A stretch of 64,000 nt of DNA, from the NCBI RefSeq assembly GCF_018531495.1, contig NZ_JAHDTI010000002.1, forward strand, positions 682,001 to 746,000, given 5' to 3'. Below the pieces are notes generated by a model that saw only the letters and a list, made by a program, of their open reading frames with translations, ran no database searches and had not been told where the DNA came from. Position 1 is the first letter of the stretch, and each line of letters begins with the position of its first letter. Source of the stretch: Nonomuraea sediminis (GTDB lineage Bacteria > Actinomycetota > Actinomycetes > Streptosporangiales > Streptosporangiaceae). Below, piece after piece: positions 1-8,385 of this stretch. The position numbers and the translations under genes were made by a program.

Positions 1-409
1 AGGTCGCCGCCTGTTTGCGGGCGGCGTCCGTCAGCTCGAACATCGTCAGCAGCTCGCGCGCCCGGCGGCGGCCGTCCGCGCGGCGCAGGTGCAGCAGGTC
101 GGCCATGAGCAGGAGGTTCTCCTCGCCGGTGAGCAGGCCGTCCACCGCGGAGAACTGGCCCGTGACGCCGATGGCGGCGCGGACGGCGTCGGGCTCGCGC
201 GCCACGTCGTGTCCCGCGACCCGCACCTGCCCGCTGTCGGCGGCGATGAGCGTGGACATGACGCGCACCATCGTGGTCTTGCCCGCGCCGTTCGGGCCGA
301 GCAGCGAGAAGATCGTGCCCGCGGTCACGTTCAGGTGGACGCCGTCCAGGACGGTCTGCTTGCCGTAGGACTTGCGGAGTCCGGATGTCTCGATCGCGTA
401 CGTGGTCAT
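1..409 (-). CDS. ABC transporter ATP-binding protein, DrrA-like, partial
   Basis: Nucleotide-binding subunit of an ABC exporter. The 136 visible residues start at the ATG 409-407 and show RKSYGKQ (aromatic A-loop region) and a Walker A motif LLGPNGAGKTT. The ABC signature and Walker B lie beyond base 1. Walker A followed by MVRVMSTL and DSGQVRVAGHDV is typical of daunorubicin-resistance (DrrA/CcmA-type) ATPases, which pair with a separate membrane permease. It is the last visible gene of a minus-strand unit (membrane protein, DUF4097 protein, ATPase) with 17-nt gaps, so it is probably co-transcribed. The substrate cannot be deduced. Confidence 0.9.
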   Translation of the reverse strand, partial: MTTYAIETSGLRKSYGKQTVLDGVHLNVTAGTIFSLLGPNGAGKTTMVRVMSTLIAADSGQVRVAGHDVAREPDAVRAAIGVTGQFSAVDGLLTGEENLLLMADLLHLRRADGRRRARELLTMFELTDAARKQAAT

Positions 410-426
410 GATCAGGTCCTTCGGGG

Positions 427-1263
427 TCAGGAGCGGCGGAGCACGATGCTGCCGTGCAGGGTGGTGGCGCGGATGCCGACCGTCTCGGCGGTCCGGCCTG
501 CGGGGGTGCGGAGGTCCTGTACGGTGCCGTGCCTGGCGTCGACGTCGAGTTCGGCGGTCGTGTCCGGGCCGACGCCCAGGTCCAGCGAGCCCGATCCGGT
601 CTCGACCGTGACCGAGCCGCGGACCACCTCGCCGAGGCGGATGCTGCCGTGCTTGCTGCGGGCGTTCACGTCGGCCAGCGCGTGCTCGACGGCAATGTCG
701 CCGGAGTCGGACTCGGCGCGCAGCGCCCCGGCGACCGTGCCGAGGGTGATGGCGCCGCTGGCGCTGCTGAGTACGGCCTCGCCGTCCACGACGCCGATCC
801 GGATGCCGCGGTAGGTGCTCTGCGCGTGGGCGTCGGCGTGGACGTGGTTGACCACGATGTCGCCGGACTCGGCGGCGATGTCGATGGCGTCCGCGCTGTC
901 CAGATGGACCAGGCCGTGCGAACTGTGGATCTTCGCCCGGCCCAGGTGGCCGTCGCAGCGCAGGTCCGATGCGGCGATCCTGGCGTCCAGGTGGGATCCG
1001 GACGGCAGCTCAACGGTCACCTTGATCGAGCCGCTGCGGCGGAGCCAGGATCGGCTGTCGGTGGTGGGGTCGATGATCCGCAGGTGGCCGTAGCCGTACT
1101 CGATCAGTGTCCGTTCCGCGGCCTTGACGTCTTTGTGCGAGGTCGGGTCGTCGGGCAGGACCTGCACGTGGCTGTCGGCGCGCTCGCCGGCCGTGATCTG
1201 GACGGTGCCGAAGCCGACTTCCAGCGTGACGTCGATCGGCTCAGGAGTGTCGAAGGTGGGCAT
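427..1263 (-). CDS. DUF4097 family beta-helical protein
   Basis: A 278-residue protein without signal peptide or membrane segment. From about residue 90 to the end it is built of short repeating beta strands with Ser/Gly/Asp turns (SGDIVVNHV, SGAITLGTV, SGDIAVEHA, HGSIRLGEV, HGSIVLRRS). This is the pattern of DUF4097, a predicted right-handed beta-helix or adhesin-like fold of unknown function. It lies between a membrane protein and a DrrA-type ATPase with 17-nt gaps on each side. DUF4097 genes are commonly found beside such ABC exporters or their regulators in actinomycetes. Function not known. Confidence 0.85.
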   Translation of the reverse strand: MPTFDTPEPIDVTLEVGFGTVQITAGERADSHVQVLPDDPTSHKDVKAAERTLIEYGYGHLRIIDPTTDSRSWLRRSGSIKVTVELPSGSHLDARIAASDLRCDGHLGRAKIHSSHGLVHLDSADAIDIAAESGDIVVNHVHADAHAQSTYRGIRIGVVDGEAVLSSASGAITLGTVAGALRAESDSGDIAVEHALADVNARSKHGSIRLGEVVRGSVTVETGSGSLDLGVGPDTTAELDVDARHGTVQDLRTPAGRTAETVGIRATTLHGSIVLRRS

Positions 1264-1280
1264 TTCGGCTGTCCGTTCTT

Positions 1281-2231
1281 TCAGATGCGGGTACGGCTAG
1301 CGCGGGCGCACACGGTGACGGCCGCCACAGCCGTGACCAGCACCACGGCCGCGAAGGCCAGAAGCGTCAGCGCGTCGGGGTGGATCAGGGACTGGCCACG
1401 GCCCGCCTGCCAGGTGACGACGGCGAACAGCCCGAAGTAGCCGAAGGCGGCGGCGCCGACCAACCGGGCGCGCACCTGCTCGTCCCGCAGCCAGGCCACC
1501 TGGGAGGAGAGCATCACCAGCAGCGCGGCGACCAGCAGCAGCACCTGAATGCCGTGGAGTCCGACGAAGTGCGCCACCCGCCAGTCGCCGCCGGTCACGC
1601 TCCAGTCGGTGATGGGCATGCCGTGACCGTCGGGGTCGCCGACGCCGTGGCCCTGGTACATCGTGATCTCGGTGCCGTTGGCGTCGGTGACCGTACGCGG
1701 GTAGATGCCCGTGATCAGGTAGTAGATCGGCACGATCATGCCCAGGACGGCCAGCCAGATCCCGGCGCGGATCGCCTTGGTCAGGGGGCGGTCGGCGGTG
1801 CGCTGGACCAGCACCATGATCGCCATGATGAGGTTGGCGATGAAGAGCACGCCGACGCCGATCGAGAAGATCGGCGTCAGTGCCTGAGTGACCGGGTCGG
1901 TGCTGGTGTTGAAGTGGCTGAACGTGCCGCGTGCCGCCTGAAGCGTGATCGCGGCGACTTCCACCACCCCGCCGACGGCGAAGACGGTGCCGAGCCACCA
2001 GCCGAGGCGCTTGGCCTTGCTGAGCCTGGTGAGCAGCCAGGCGAGCGTGCCGCAGTACATGGTGAGGGCGAAACCGAACTTCAGCGGCTTCAGCCACACC
2101 GACTCGTCAAGGAGCAGGCGGCCGTCCACCAGCATGCCCACGGCGCTGATCGCGACGAGAGCGATGAAGAGACCGACACTCACCATCAGCGGGCGGTGCC
2201 ACTGACGCCAGGGGGTCAACAGGGTGTGCAT
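1281..2231 (-). CDS. Integral membrane protein of unknown function
   Basis: A 316-residue protein with about seven to eight predicted hydrophobic helices (for example around residues 17-36, 50-68, 80-98, 122-140, 158-175, 225-243, 255-272 and 285-308). A polar loop between helices five and six contains ITMYQGHGVGDPDGHGMPITDW, described here only as a His/Gly/Asp-rich loop. No transporter or enzyme family is recognised. It is the first gene of the minus-strand unit leading into the DUF4097 and ABC ATPase genes (17-nt gap). Its start is preceded by a purine-rich stretch, and the divergent intergenic region holds two palindromes. Confidence 0.8.
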   Translation of the reverse strand: MHTLLTPWRQWHRPLMVSVGLFIALVAISAVGMLVDGRLLLDESVWLKPLKFGFALTMYCGTLAWLLTRLSKAKRLGWWLGTVFAVGGVVEVAAITLQAARGTFSHFNTSTDPVTQALTPIFSIGVGVLFIANLIMAIMVLVQRTADRPLTKAIRAGIWLAVLGMIVPIYYLITGIYPRTVTDANGTEITMYQGHGVGDPDGHGMPITDWSVTGGDWRVAHFVGLHGIQVLLLVAALLVMLSSQVAWLRDEQVRARLVGAAAFGYFGLFAVVTWQAGRGQSLIHPDALTLLAFAAVVLVTAVAAVTVCARASRTRI

Positions 2232-2337
2232 GGCGCTTCCTCCGGCAGGGGGCTTTGTTGTGCGCCATACGATGCGCGGTCGCCCTGACCGTGCGCTGAC
2301 GTCCGGATCGGGATCTTGTCAGCCCGCTGATACGAAA

Positions 2338-2367
2338 GTAGGTGCCGCGACCTACGGCAGTACTGCC
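2338..2367. promoter_or_regulatory. Two adjacent palindromes in a divergent promoter region
   Basis: GTAGGT-N6-ACCTAC (2338-2355) is immediately followed by the perfect 12-bp palindrome GGCAGTACTGCC (2356-2367). They lie between two divergent genes (starts 2231 and 2451). The arrangement suggests operator sites for dimeric regulators. No regulator gene is adjacent, so the binding protein is unknown. Confidence 0.45.
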
Positions 2368-2450
2368 CGCACCAGCCGTGTGCCCCATGTGGCGACCGCG
2401 CCTGCGCGACAACACTGGCGGACGTGAAATCCGTCGGTGAGAGGAAGCAC

Positions 2451-2858
2451 ATGTCCAGCGAAGTCCAGGCAGCCCGTCCGACCAAACGACGTGCACTGAC
2501 CGTGGCAGGCGCGGCGGCCGCGGCGCTCGCCCTCTGGGCACTGGCCGTCCCGGTCGCCGGAATCGACCTGACCGTCCAGCTCTCAGGAGCGACTCAGCAG
2601 GTCGGACCGGGCGCCGTCGCCGCCGCGAGCCTGGCGGCCGGACTGGCCGCCTGGGCCCTGCTGATCCTGCTGGAACGAACCCTCAAGCGCGCCGCACGAG
2701 CCTGGACCATCATCGCCGTCGTCGCACTGATCCTGTCCCTGAGCGGCCCCCTCACCTCCGCAGTCGGAACCGCGACCACCCTGACACTCACCGCAATGCA
2801 CCTGATCGTCGCCGCAGTACTCATCCCCGGCCTGGGCCGCACAGCACGCACCCGATGA
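2451..2858 (+). CDS. Small four-helix membrane protein, DUF6069-like
   Basis: A 135-residue protein. The ATG at 2451 is chosen because GAGAGGA (2440-2446) sits at ribosome-binding distance; an upstream GTG at 2424 would add nine residues but lacks such a site. After a basic N-terminus (RPTKRRA) there are four hydrophobic segments, roughly residues 16-36, 55-75, 83-103 and 107-126. Length, topology and the ending IPGLGRTARTR match the actinobacterial DUF6069 group as I recall it. Function unknown. It is divergent from the membrane-protein/DUF4097/ABC unit and convergent with the GH20 gene, with only 15 nt between stops. Confidence 0.75.
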   Translation: MSSEVQAARPTKRRALTVAGAAAAALALWALAVPVAGIDLTVQLSGATQQVGPGAVAAASLAAGLAAWALLILLERTLKRAARAWTIIAVVALILSLSGPLTSAVGTATTLTLTAMHLIVAAVLIPGLGRTARTR

Positions 2859-2873
2859 CGGCGAAACCCGGGA

Positions 2874-4127
2874 TCACCAGACCGCCGAGGCGAAGGCTCG
2901 TAGGGGTTCGGTGAGGTTTTCGGCTAGTTCTTCGTTGGTCTCGAACCGGTTGGCGGCGCGGCCGCCTTCGGGCATCCAGACTTGGAGGCGGGCGCCCAGG
3001 AGGTTGCCTTCGGGGACGGTTTCGCCGCCTTGGAAGTGGGTGACGCGGAATTCCTCGGTGATTCGTTTGGGGTCGAGGTGGCGCCAGCCCATGTCGTAGT
3101 AGGTCAGTTCCTCGTGGCAGTTGACCAGCGGGTTGGTAGCGGCGAGTTGTCGTGGTGTCAGCGCCTGTGGGGCGGCGGGCTGGTACCAGTGCTCGACCAC
3201 GATCTCCGGGTCGAGGGTGACCGTTCCGGCCTCCAGGTGGTCGTTCCAGACGCGCAGCGTCTTGCCGTGCCGTTTGACCAGGGCGTGCAGCCAGTTGAGG
3301 AGCCAGGTGAAGGCGTCGCTGCCGGTGGCCGCGGGGTCGCCGGTCCGTTCCCTGGCGAACGCCGCGAGCTGGGGGTATGCCGACCACTCCCGGTGGTTGC
3401 CTGGGTAGGCGAGGTATTCGTCTCCCCCGGCGTGCCAGTACGCCCCCGAGAACGTCCCGATCCGCCGCTCCACCTCCTCCTGGAGCACGGCCAACGCCCC
3501 CGGCCGGGTGAAGTCGAAAGCGCCCTTGAGCAGCGGATGCGTGGCACCGGGCACCAGAGCGTAGGACGGGTGCCGGGCGAGGAGGTCGTCGCAGTGCGAG
3601 GGCATGCCCAGGCTGGGCGTGAGGTTGACGTGGTAGCGCCGGCACAGCGCGTCCAGCCACGCGGCCTCGTCGTCGCCGAGCCCCACCCCGCTGAGCAGCA
3701 CGGTCAGCTCGTTGTACTTGAGCAGGGCGAGCTCCCGCACCAGCCACGTCCACCACTCCCGCGAGTAGCTGCGAGGCACGGTGTCGATCAGGATGCCGCG
3801 CTCGGCGTAGCGGGGCCAGTCCCGGATCACGCCCGCCGGTATCTCATCCTTCTGCCGGAGGAGCTGGAGCAGGGTGCGCGTGCCGTACATCACCTCCTCG
3901 GGACTGGCCGCGGTGACCGTGGCCGACTCCCCCAGCTCCAGCACATAGCCGCGGTCCACGGGACCGAGCCGGAGCACGATGTCCCCGGAGGAGGCTTCCT
4001 CGGCGAGCAGGTCGCCCAGGCCGGCGAGGGCGGGGTCGGTCACGATCCGTGTCCGGGGGCTGAGCCGGAAGGTCCCGCGCGTGGGCTCCCACACGCGGGG
4101 TTCCGGGATGACGTCGAGCAAGGCCAT
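2874..4127 (-). CDS. Cytosolic beta-N-acetylhexosaminidase, GH20
   Basis: Predicted to remove terminal beta-linked N-acetylhexosamine from imported oligosaccharides such as chitobiose. The 417 residues begin without a signal peptide. Residues 5-105 form the small alpha/beta domain found before GH20 barrels. The barrel follows, with the catalytic signature HAGGDE at 232-237, where Asp236-Glu237 is the expected polarising/acid pair for substrate-assisted catalysis. The protein is shorter than usual GH20 enzymes and ends right after the barrel. It is the last gene of a minus-strand cluster (SIS protein, binding protein, two permeases, secreted GH20, this gene). A secreted plus a cytosolic hexosaminidase around an importer suggests outside trimming followed by inside cleavage. 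Substrate inferred. Confidence 0.88.
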   Translation of the reverse strand: MALLDVIPEPRVWEPTRGTFRLSPRTRIVTDPALAGLGDLLAEEASSGDIVLRLGPVDRGYVLELGESATVTAASPEEVMYGTRTLLQLLRQKDEIPAGVIRDWPRYAERGILIDTVPRSYSREWWTWLVRELALLKYNELTVLLSGVGLGDDEAAWLDALCRRYHVNLTPSLGMPSHCDDLLARHPSYALVPGATHPLLKGAFDFTRPGALAVLQEEVERRIGTFSGAYWHAGGDEYLAYPGNHREWSAYPQLAAFARERTGDPAATGSDAFTWLLNWLHALVKRHGKTLRVWNDHLEAGTVTLDPEIVVEHWYQPAAPQALTPRQLAATNPLVNCHEELTYYDMGWRHLDPKRITEEFRVTHFQGGETVPEGNLLGARLQVWMPEGGRAANRFETNEELAENLTEPLRAFASAVW

Positions 4128-4130
4128 CTC

Positions 4131-6698
4131 CTAGGAGGCGAGCACGATCCAGCGGCGCCAGGCCGTGGAGTCCGACGGGGTGGTCTGCCAGCCTCGGACG
4201 AGGTAGGCGTAGGTGGTCGCCGCCAGGTAGGTCAGGCGGCCGTCGGCCGCGAGCGTCACCGCGACGTTCCCGGCCAGTTGCGGCGCGAACAGCTGCTTCT
4301 CCGCCGCCCACGCGCCGCCGGCGACGTTCTGCCAGCGGTGCCAGAGCGAGCCGCCGGACCGGGTGGCGAAGGCGGCCAGCCGGTCGGCCGAGTCCTTGAC
4401 GACGACCGGGTCACCCGTGGTGCCGCTCATCAGGATGTAGGTCAGCGGATCCCACGCGCCTCCGGCCGTGGCCTGCCACCGGTGCACGAGGTCGCCGTTG
4501 GACCGGCGGACGAACAGCGTCAGCTTCTTGCTGACGTCGAGCGCGACCACAGGGTCTCCGGCCGCTCCGTTGACCAGGACGGCTTCGCCGGGATACCAGC
4601 CGCCGCCGGGGGTGCCCTGCCAGCGGTGGACGATGTCGCCGTTGCTCTTGCGGACGAACAGCGTGAGCTTGCCGTTGACGTCGAGCGAGACGGCGGGCTG
4701 GCCGGCCGTGTCGGTCACCAGGTCGGCGACCACCGGGTCCCACGGGCCTCCCGCCGAGCTCTGCCAGCCGTGGCGGAGCGCTCCTGAGGTCGTGCGGGCG
4801 AAGTAGGTCAGCTTGCCGTTGACGTCCTTGATCGCCACGGGGTCTCCCGCGATGCCGGTCGTGAGCCGTACGGCTGCCGCGCCCGGAGACCCCGTCCACA
4901 GCTCGCCGTTGGTCAGCCGGGCGAACCACACGTCCCCGTCCAGCGCCGGGGTTCCCGCCACGCCGCTGATCACCGGCGACACGTGCCAGCCTGAGGCGTC
5001 GCGGTAGCCGTACAGCAGTTGCCCGCTCGTGGAGCGGACGGCGAATCGCGGGCCGTCGGAGACGACCGGGTCGCCCGCGATCCCGGTGGCGATGGTCGTG
5101 TGCGACCAGTTGTCGTACATGGCGGGCTGGCCGAACTCCAGGTTCCCCGCCGTCGTCCGGACCAGGTAGCCGGACCCGCCGGGGAGCCAGGCGGGTCGGC
5201 CGGCGACGATCCCGGCGGTCTGCTGGTAGCCCGGCGCGTGGCCGAGCACGCCGCCCAGCGTGGCGAAGGCCGAGTAGGCGCCCGGCTTCGGCGAGCCCCA
5301 GGTGACCTGGGCGAGCGCCCGCAGCGGGTCGGTGACCTTGTCGAGGATGAACTCGTTGCTCTCGATGGGCTTGTCGGGTCCCTGGTCGCCGAGCCAGATC
5401 GCGGCCATGGCGCCGAGGACCCGGGAGGAGTCGGAAACGGTGCGGCCCTCGTTGAACAGGGTCGGCCGGAAGTTGTCGTAGACGTTCTGCGCGTTGATCG
5501 TCCGGACGGCCATGTCGTGGTAGAGGAAGCTCTCGCTGACGTTGAAGATCTTGTTTCCGGCGTTGACGATCTGCTGCGGCGTCAGGCTGGCCGGCCGCTG
5601 GGCGATGATCCAGTCCTCGACGACGATGTCGGGGTTGAGCGTGACGACGCCGCCGCCCTCGAGGTGGTCGTTCCACACGCGGAGCGTCTTGCCGTGGCGT
5701 TTGACCAGGTCGTCCACCCAGTTCAGGAACCACACGAAAGCGTCCTTGGCGGTGGCGGCCTGGTTGCCCGTCTTCTGCCGGGCGAACTCGGCGAGCTGCG
5801 GATAGTTCTGCCATCCGGCATCCGTCCAGGCGGGGTAGACGAGGAACTCATCGCCGCTGGTGTGCCAGTACCGCCCGGGGAAACGGTCGATGTAGCGCTC
5901 GATGGTGGAGGCGACCACGTCGAGCGCGCCGGGCTTGGAGAAGTCGAGCGAGACCCCGGCCACGGGCTGGGGCAGCAGCCGCAGGTCAGGATGCTCCACG
6001 ACGATCGGATCGGAGTGCGAGGGGATCGCCACGGTCGGAATGAGCTCGACGTGGTACTTGGCGGTGTAGGCGATCAGATCGTCGATCTCGGCGTCCGACA
6101 GCGCCTCACCGCCCAGCACACCGGTCTGGAGCTGGTTCAACTTCAGGTAGGACAGCTCGCGGATCAGGTCGTGCCACCACGTCGCGGAGTACTTGCGCGG
6201 CACGGCGTCGATGCGGATGCCGCGCTCGGCATAGCTCGGCCAGTCCCGCGCCACACCCCCGGTGATCGTGGGCGACTGCCGCAGCAGTTGCAGGACGGAT
6301 CTGGTGCCGAAGAACGCGCCGGTCTCAGTCCTGGCCGTGATGGCCACGAACCCGCCGACCTCCATGCTGTAGCCCTGGTCGCCGAGCTGGGTATCGGTCG
6401 AGCCCAGCGCCAGGTAGAGGTCCCCGGGCGCGGCCTGCGACCTGCTCGCGGACTGTACGGCGGGCCGCCGCCCCATCAGGGCGGCCAGGTCGTCCGCGAA
6501 CGTCGCCGCCTCGTCATCGAGTACGGCTGCCGCGGGATCGACCAGGATGCGGGTGGAGGAGCCGAAGGTGAACGGGCTGGGTCCGGCCGACCACTCCCGC
6601 AGCGCGGGAACGGTCTGCGGCGCCGTGGCCGCTTGAGCGGGTGAGGTGGCGACCAGGAGCGAGGCGAGCATGGCTAAGAGCACGAGCACACGGGTCAT
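4131..6698 (-). CDS. Secreted GH20 hexosaminidase with C-terminal DUF346/PLL-like propeller
   Basis: An 855-residue exported enzyme. Residues 1-24 form a Sec signal peptide (MTRVLVLLAMLASLL...AQA). Residues 30-155 are the GH20 N-terminal alpha/beta domain. The barrel carries HTSGDE at 279-284, with Asp283-Glu284 the catalytic pair. From about residue 490 to the end there are repeated units of the form LTLFVRRSNGDLVHRWQ, the DUF346/PLL-type repeats that build lectin-like beta-propellers and probably hold the enzyme on a glycan. The ATG at 6698 overlaps the upstream permease stop (ATGA), so the two are translationally coupled. Its barrel is closely related to the cytosolic GH20 downstream, suggesting duplication with gain of export and binding modules. 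Confidence 0.9.
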   Translation of the reverse strand: MTRVLVLLAMLASLLVATSPAQAATAPQTVPALREWSAGPSPFTFGSSTRILVDPAAAVLDDEAATFADDLAALMGRRPAVQSASRSQAAPGDLYLALGSTDTQLGDQGYSMEVGGFVAITARTETGAFFGTRSVLQLLRQSPTITGGVARDWPSYAERGIRIDAVPRKYSATWWHDLIRELSYLKLNQLQTGVLGGEALSDAEIDDLIAYTAKYHVELIPTVAIPSHSDPIVVEHPDLRLLPQPVAGVSLDFSKPGALDVVASTIERYIDRFPGRYWHTSGDEFLVYPAWTDAGWQNYPQLAEFARQKTGNQAATAKDAFVWFLNWVDDLVKRHGKTLRVWNDHLEGGGVVTLNPDIVVEDWIIAQRPASLTPQQIVNAGNKIFNVSESFLYHDMAVRTINAQNVYDNFRPTLFNEGRTVSDSSRVLGAMAAIWLGDQGPDKPIESNEFILDKVTDPLRALAQVTWGSPKPGAYSAFATLGGVLGHAPGYQQTAGIVAGRPAWLPGGSGYLVRTTAGNLEFGQPAMYDNWSHTTIATGIAGDPVVSDGPRFAVRSTSGQLLYGYRDASGWHVSPVISGVAGTPALDGDVWFARLTNGELWTGSPGAAAVRLTTGIAGDPVAIKDVNGKLTYFARTTSGALRHGWQSSAGGPWDPVVADLVTDTAGQPAVSLDVNGKLTLFVRKSNGDIVHRWQGTPGGGWYPGEAVLVNGAAGDPVVALDVSKKLTLFVRRSNGDLVHRWQATAGGAWDPLTYILMSGTTGDPVVVKDSADRLAAFATRSGGSLWHRWQNVAGGAWAAEKQLFAPQLAGNVAVTLAADGRLTYLAATTYAYLVRGWQTTPSDSTAWRRWIVLAS

Positions 6699-7507
6699 TT
6701 GAGACTCCCTGCGGTCAGACCGGCGGTGACGGTGCGCTGGAAGAGCAGGTAGACGGCGAGGACCGGGATCATCGCGAGGGTGAGCCCGGCGAACAGGGCG
6801 CTCCAGTCGTTCTGGTAGCCCTGAGTCACGGTCAGCATGGCCAGGCCCTGAGACAGGACGTAGTCCTTCTCGTCGGGCATGAGCACCAAGGGCAGGAGGT
6901 ACTGGTTCCACAGGCCCAGGAAGTTGAAGATGGCCACGCCGACCAGGCCGGGCTTGGCCATCGGCAGCATGACCCGCAGGAACACCATCAGGTCGGAGCA
7001 GCCGTCGATGCGCGCGGCCTCGGCGTACTCGCCGGGCAGCGCGGCGAAGAAAGGCGTGAGGAAGAAGACCGTGAACGGCAGCGCGTAGGCCGTGTAGATC
7101 AGGATCAGCCCGTGCCGGGTGCCGACCAGGCCCAGGTTGTCGGCCACGAAGAACAGCGGAACCAGGGCGAGGAAGACCGGGAAGGTCATCCCCGCGGCGA
7201 ACAGGTAGTACGCCAGGCGGTTGCCCGGGAACCGGTACCGCGCCAGGACGTAGGCGGCCATCGCGCCCAGCGCCATCGTCAGGGCCAGCGCGCCACCCAC
7301 GACGACGGCGCTGTTCAGGAAGTACCTGCCGATGTTCGCCTGGGACCAGGCGCGGGCGAAGTTCTCCCAGTGCAGCCCCGCGGGCAGGCCGAACGGGCTG
7401 TCGATGATCTCCCGGTCGGTCTTGAACGCGCTCAGCACGGCCCACAGCAGGGGAAGCGTGACCAGCAGCCCCCACAGTGCGAGCCCCACGTGCACGACCC
7501 GCCTCAC
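6695..7507 (-). CDS. Sugar ABC transporter permease, MalG-type
   Basis: The second inner-membrane subunit of a carbohydrate uptake (CUT1) ABC importer, 270 residues. The GTG at 7507 is chosen because it overlaps the stop of the preceding permease (GTGA) and gives a standard N-terminus leading directly into helix one. Six hydrophobic helices are visible. The EAA loop (EYAEAARIDGCSDLMVFLRV) contacts the ATPase. The conserved C-terminal region contains LGLWNQYLLPLVL, as in MalG/DasC-like proteins. No ATPase is encoded in the cluster; actinomycetes usually supply a shared MsiK-type ATPase from elsewhere. Confidence 0.92.
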   Translation of the reverse strand: MRRVVHVGLALWGLLVTLPLLWAVLSAFKTDREIIDSPFGLPAGLHWENFARAWSQANIGRYFLNSAVVVGGALALTMALGAMAAYVLARYRFPGNRLAYYLFAAGMTFPVFLALVPLFFVADNLGLVGTRHGLILIYTAYALPFTVFFLTPFFAALPGEYAEAARIDGCSDLMVFLRVMLPMAKPGLVGVAIFNFLGLWNQYLLPLVLMPDEKDYVLSQGLAMLTVTQGYQNDWSALFAGLTLAMIPVLAVYLLFQRTVTAGLTAGSLK

Positions 7508-8385
7508 CGCCGGCTCCCCGCGACCCGCTGGGCGACGACGGCCAGCGCCAGCGTCAGGAACAGCAGCACGACACCCATCGCGGTGGCGTAGCCGAAGTCG
7601 CCGTCGGTGAAGGCCCTGCGGTACAGCGTCAGCCCGACGACCTCGGTGGCGTTGTCGGGCCCGCCGGGACCGCTCGTCATGATCTGCACGATCGCGAAGC
7701 CGTCCAGGGCCGCGATCGCCAGATAGACGAACCCGACCCGGACGGTGTCGCGCAGCAGCGGCAGCGTGATGCGGAAGAACGTGGTGAACCCGGAGGAACC
7801 GTCGAGCGCGGCCGCCTCGTAGATGTCGCGCGGGACGGCCTGCATGGCGGCGCTGAACAGCACCACGTAGAAGCCGACCGAGCTCCACACCATGACCGCC
7901 ATCACCGCGGGCAGCGCCGTCCGCGGATCGCCCAGCCATGCCTGGTCGGTGCCGAGCAGCCGGTTGAGCAACCCGGAGCGCGGGGTGTAGACGAACTGCC
8001 ACAGCACGGCGATGACCGCGATCGACAGCACCTGCGGAAAGAAGTAGACGACCTGGTAGAACCGGGCGCCGCGGACCCGCCCGACGTTGAGCAGCGAGGC
8101 GAACAACAACCCCAGGCCGAGCGTGACCACGGGCAGCACGACGAGCATGACCAGGTTGTGTCTCAGGCCGGTCCAGAACAGGTCGTCGTGCAGCAGCCTG
8201 CCGAAGTTCGCCAGGCCGACGAACCGGCGGCGGGCCGAGAATCCCTGCCAGTCCGTCAGCGCGACGTAGAACGCCTGGACGTACGGCGACAGCACGAACA
8301 CGCCGTACAGGGCCAGGGGAGGCAGGAGGAATCCCAGCACCAGCAGCGGGTTCCTCGGCCTGCTATCGGCGGAACTTCTGGACAT
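7504..8385 (-). CDS. Sugar ABC transporter permease, MalF-type
   Basis: The first permease of the CUT1 importer, 293 residues with six transmembrane helices after a short polar N-terminus (MSRSSADSRPRN). The EAA loop reads DIYEAAALDGSSGFTTFFRI, with the usual G-x-x-x-x-x-x-F-x-x-I/V spacing. It overlaps the binding-protein gene by 23 nt and the next permease by 4 nt, so it belongs to a tightly coupled operon. The nearby hexosaminidases suggest an N-acetylglucosamine-containing oligosaccharide as cargo. That is inferred from context, not from permease residues. Confidence 0.92.
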   Translation of the reverse strand: MSRSSADSRPRNPLLVLGFLLPPLALYGVFVLSPYVQAFYVALTDWQGFSARRRFVGLANFGRLLHDDLFWTGLRHNLVMLVVLPVVTLGLGLLFASLLNVGRVRGARFYQVVYFFPQVLSIAVIAVLWQFVYTPRSGLLNRLLGTDQAWLGDPRTALPAVMAVMVWSSVGFYVVLFSAAMQAVPRDIYEAAALDGSSGFTTFFRITLPLLRDTVRVGFVYLAIAALDGFAIVQIMTSGPGGPDNATEVVGLTLYRRAFTDGDFGYATAMGVVLLFLTLALAVVAQRVAGSRR

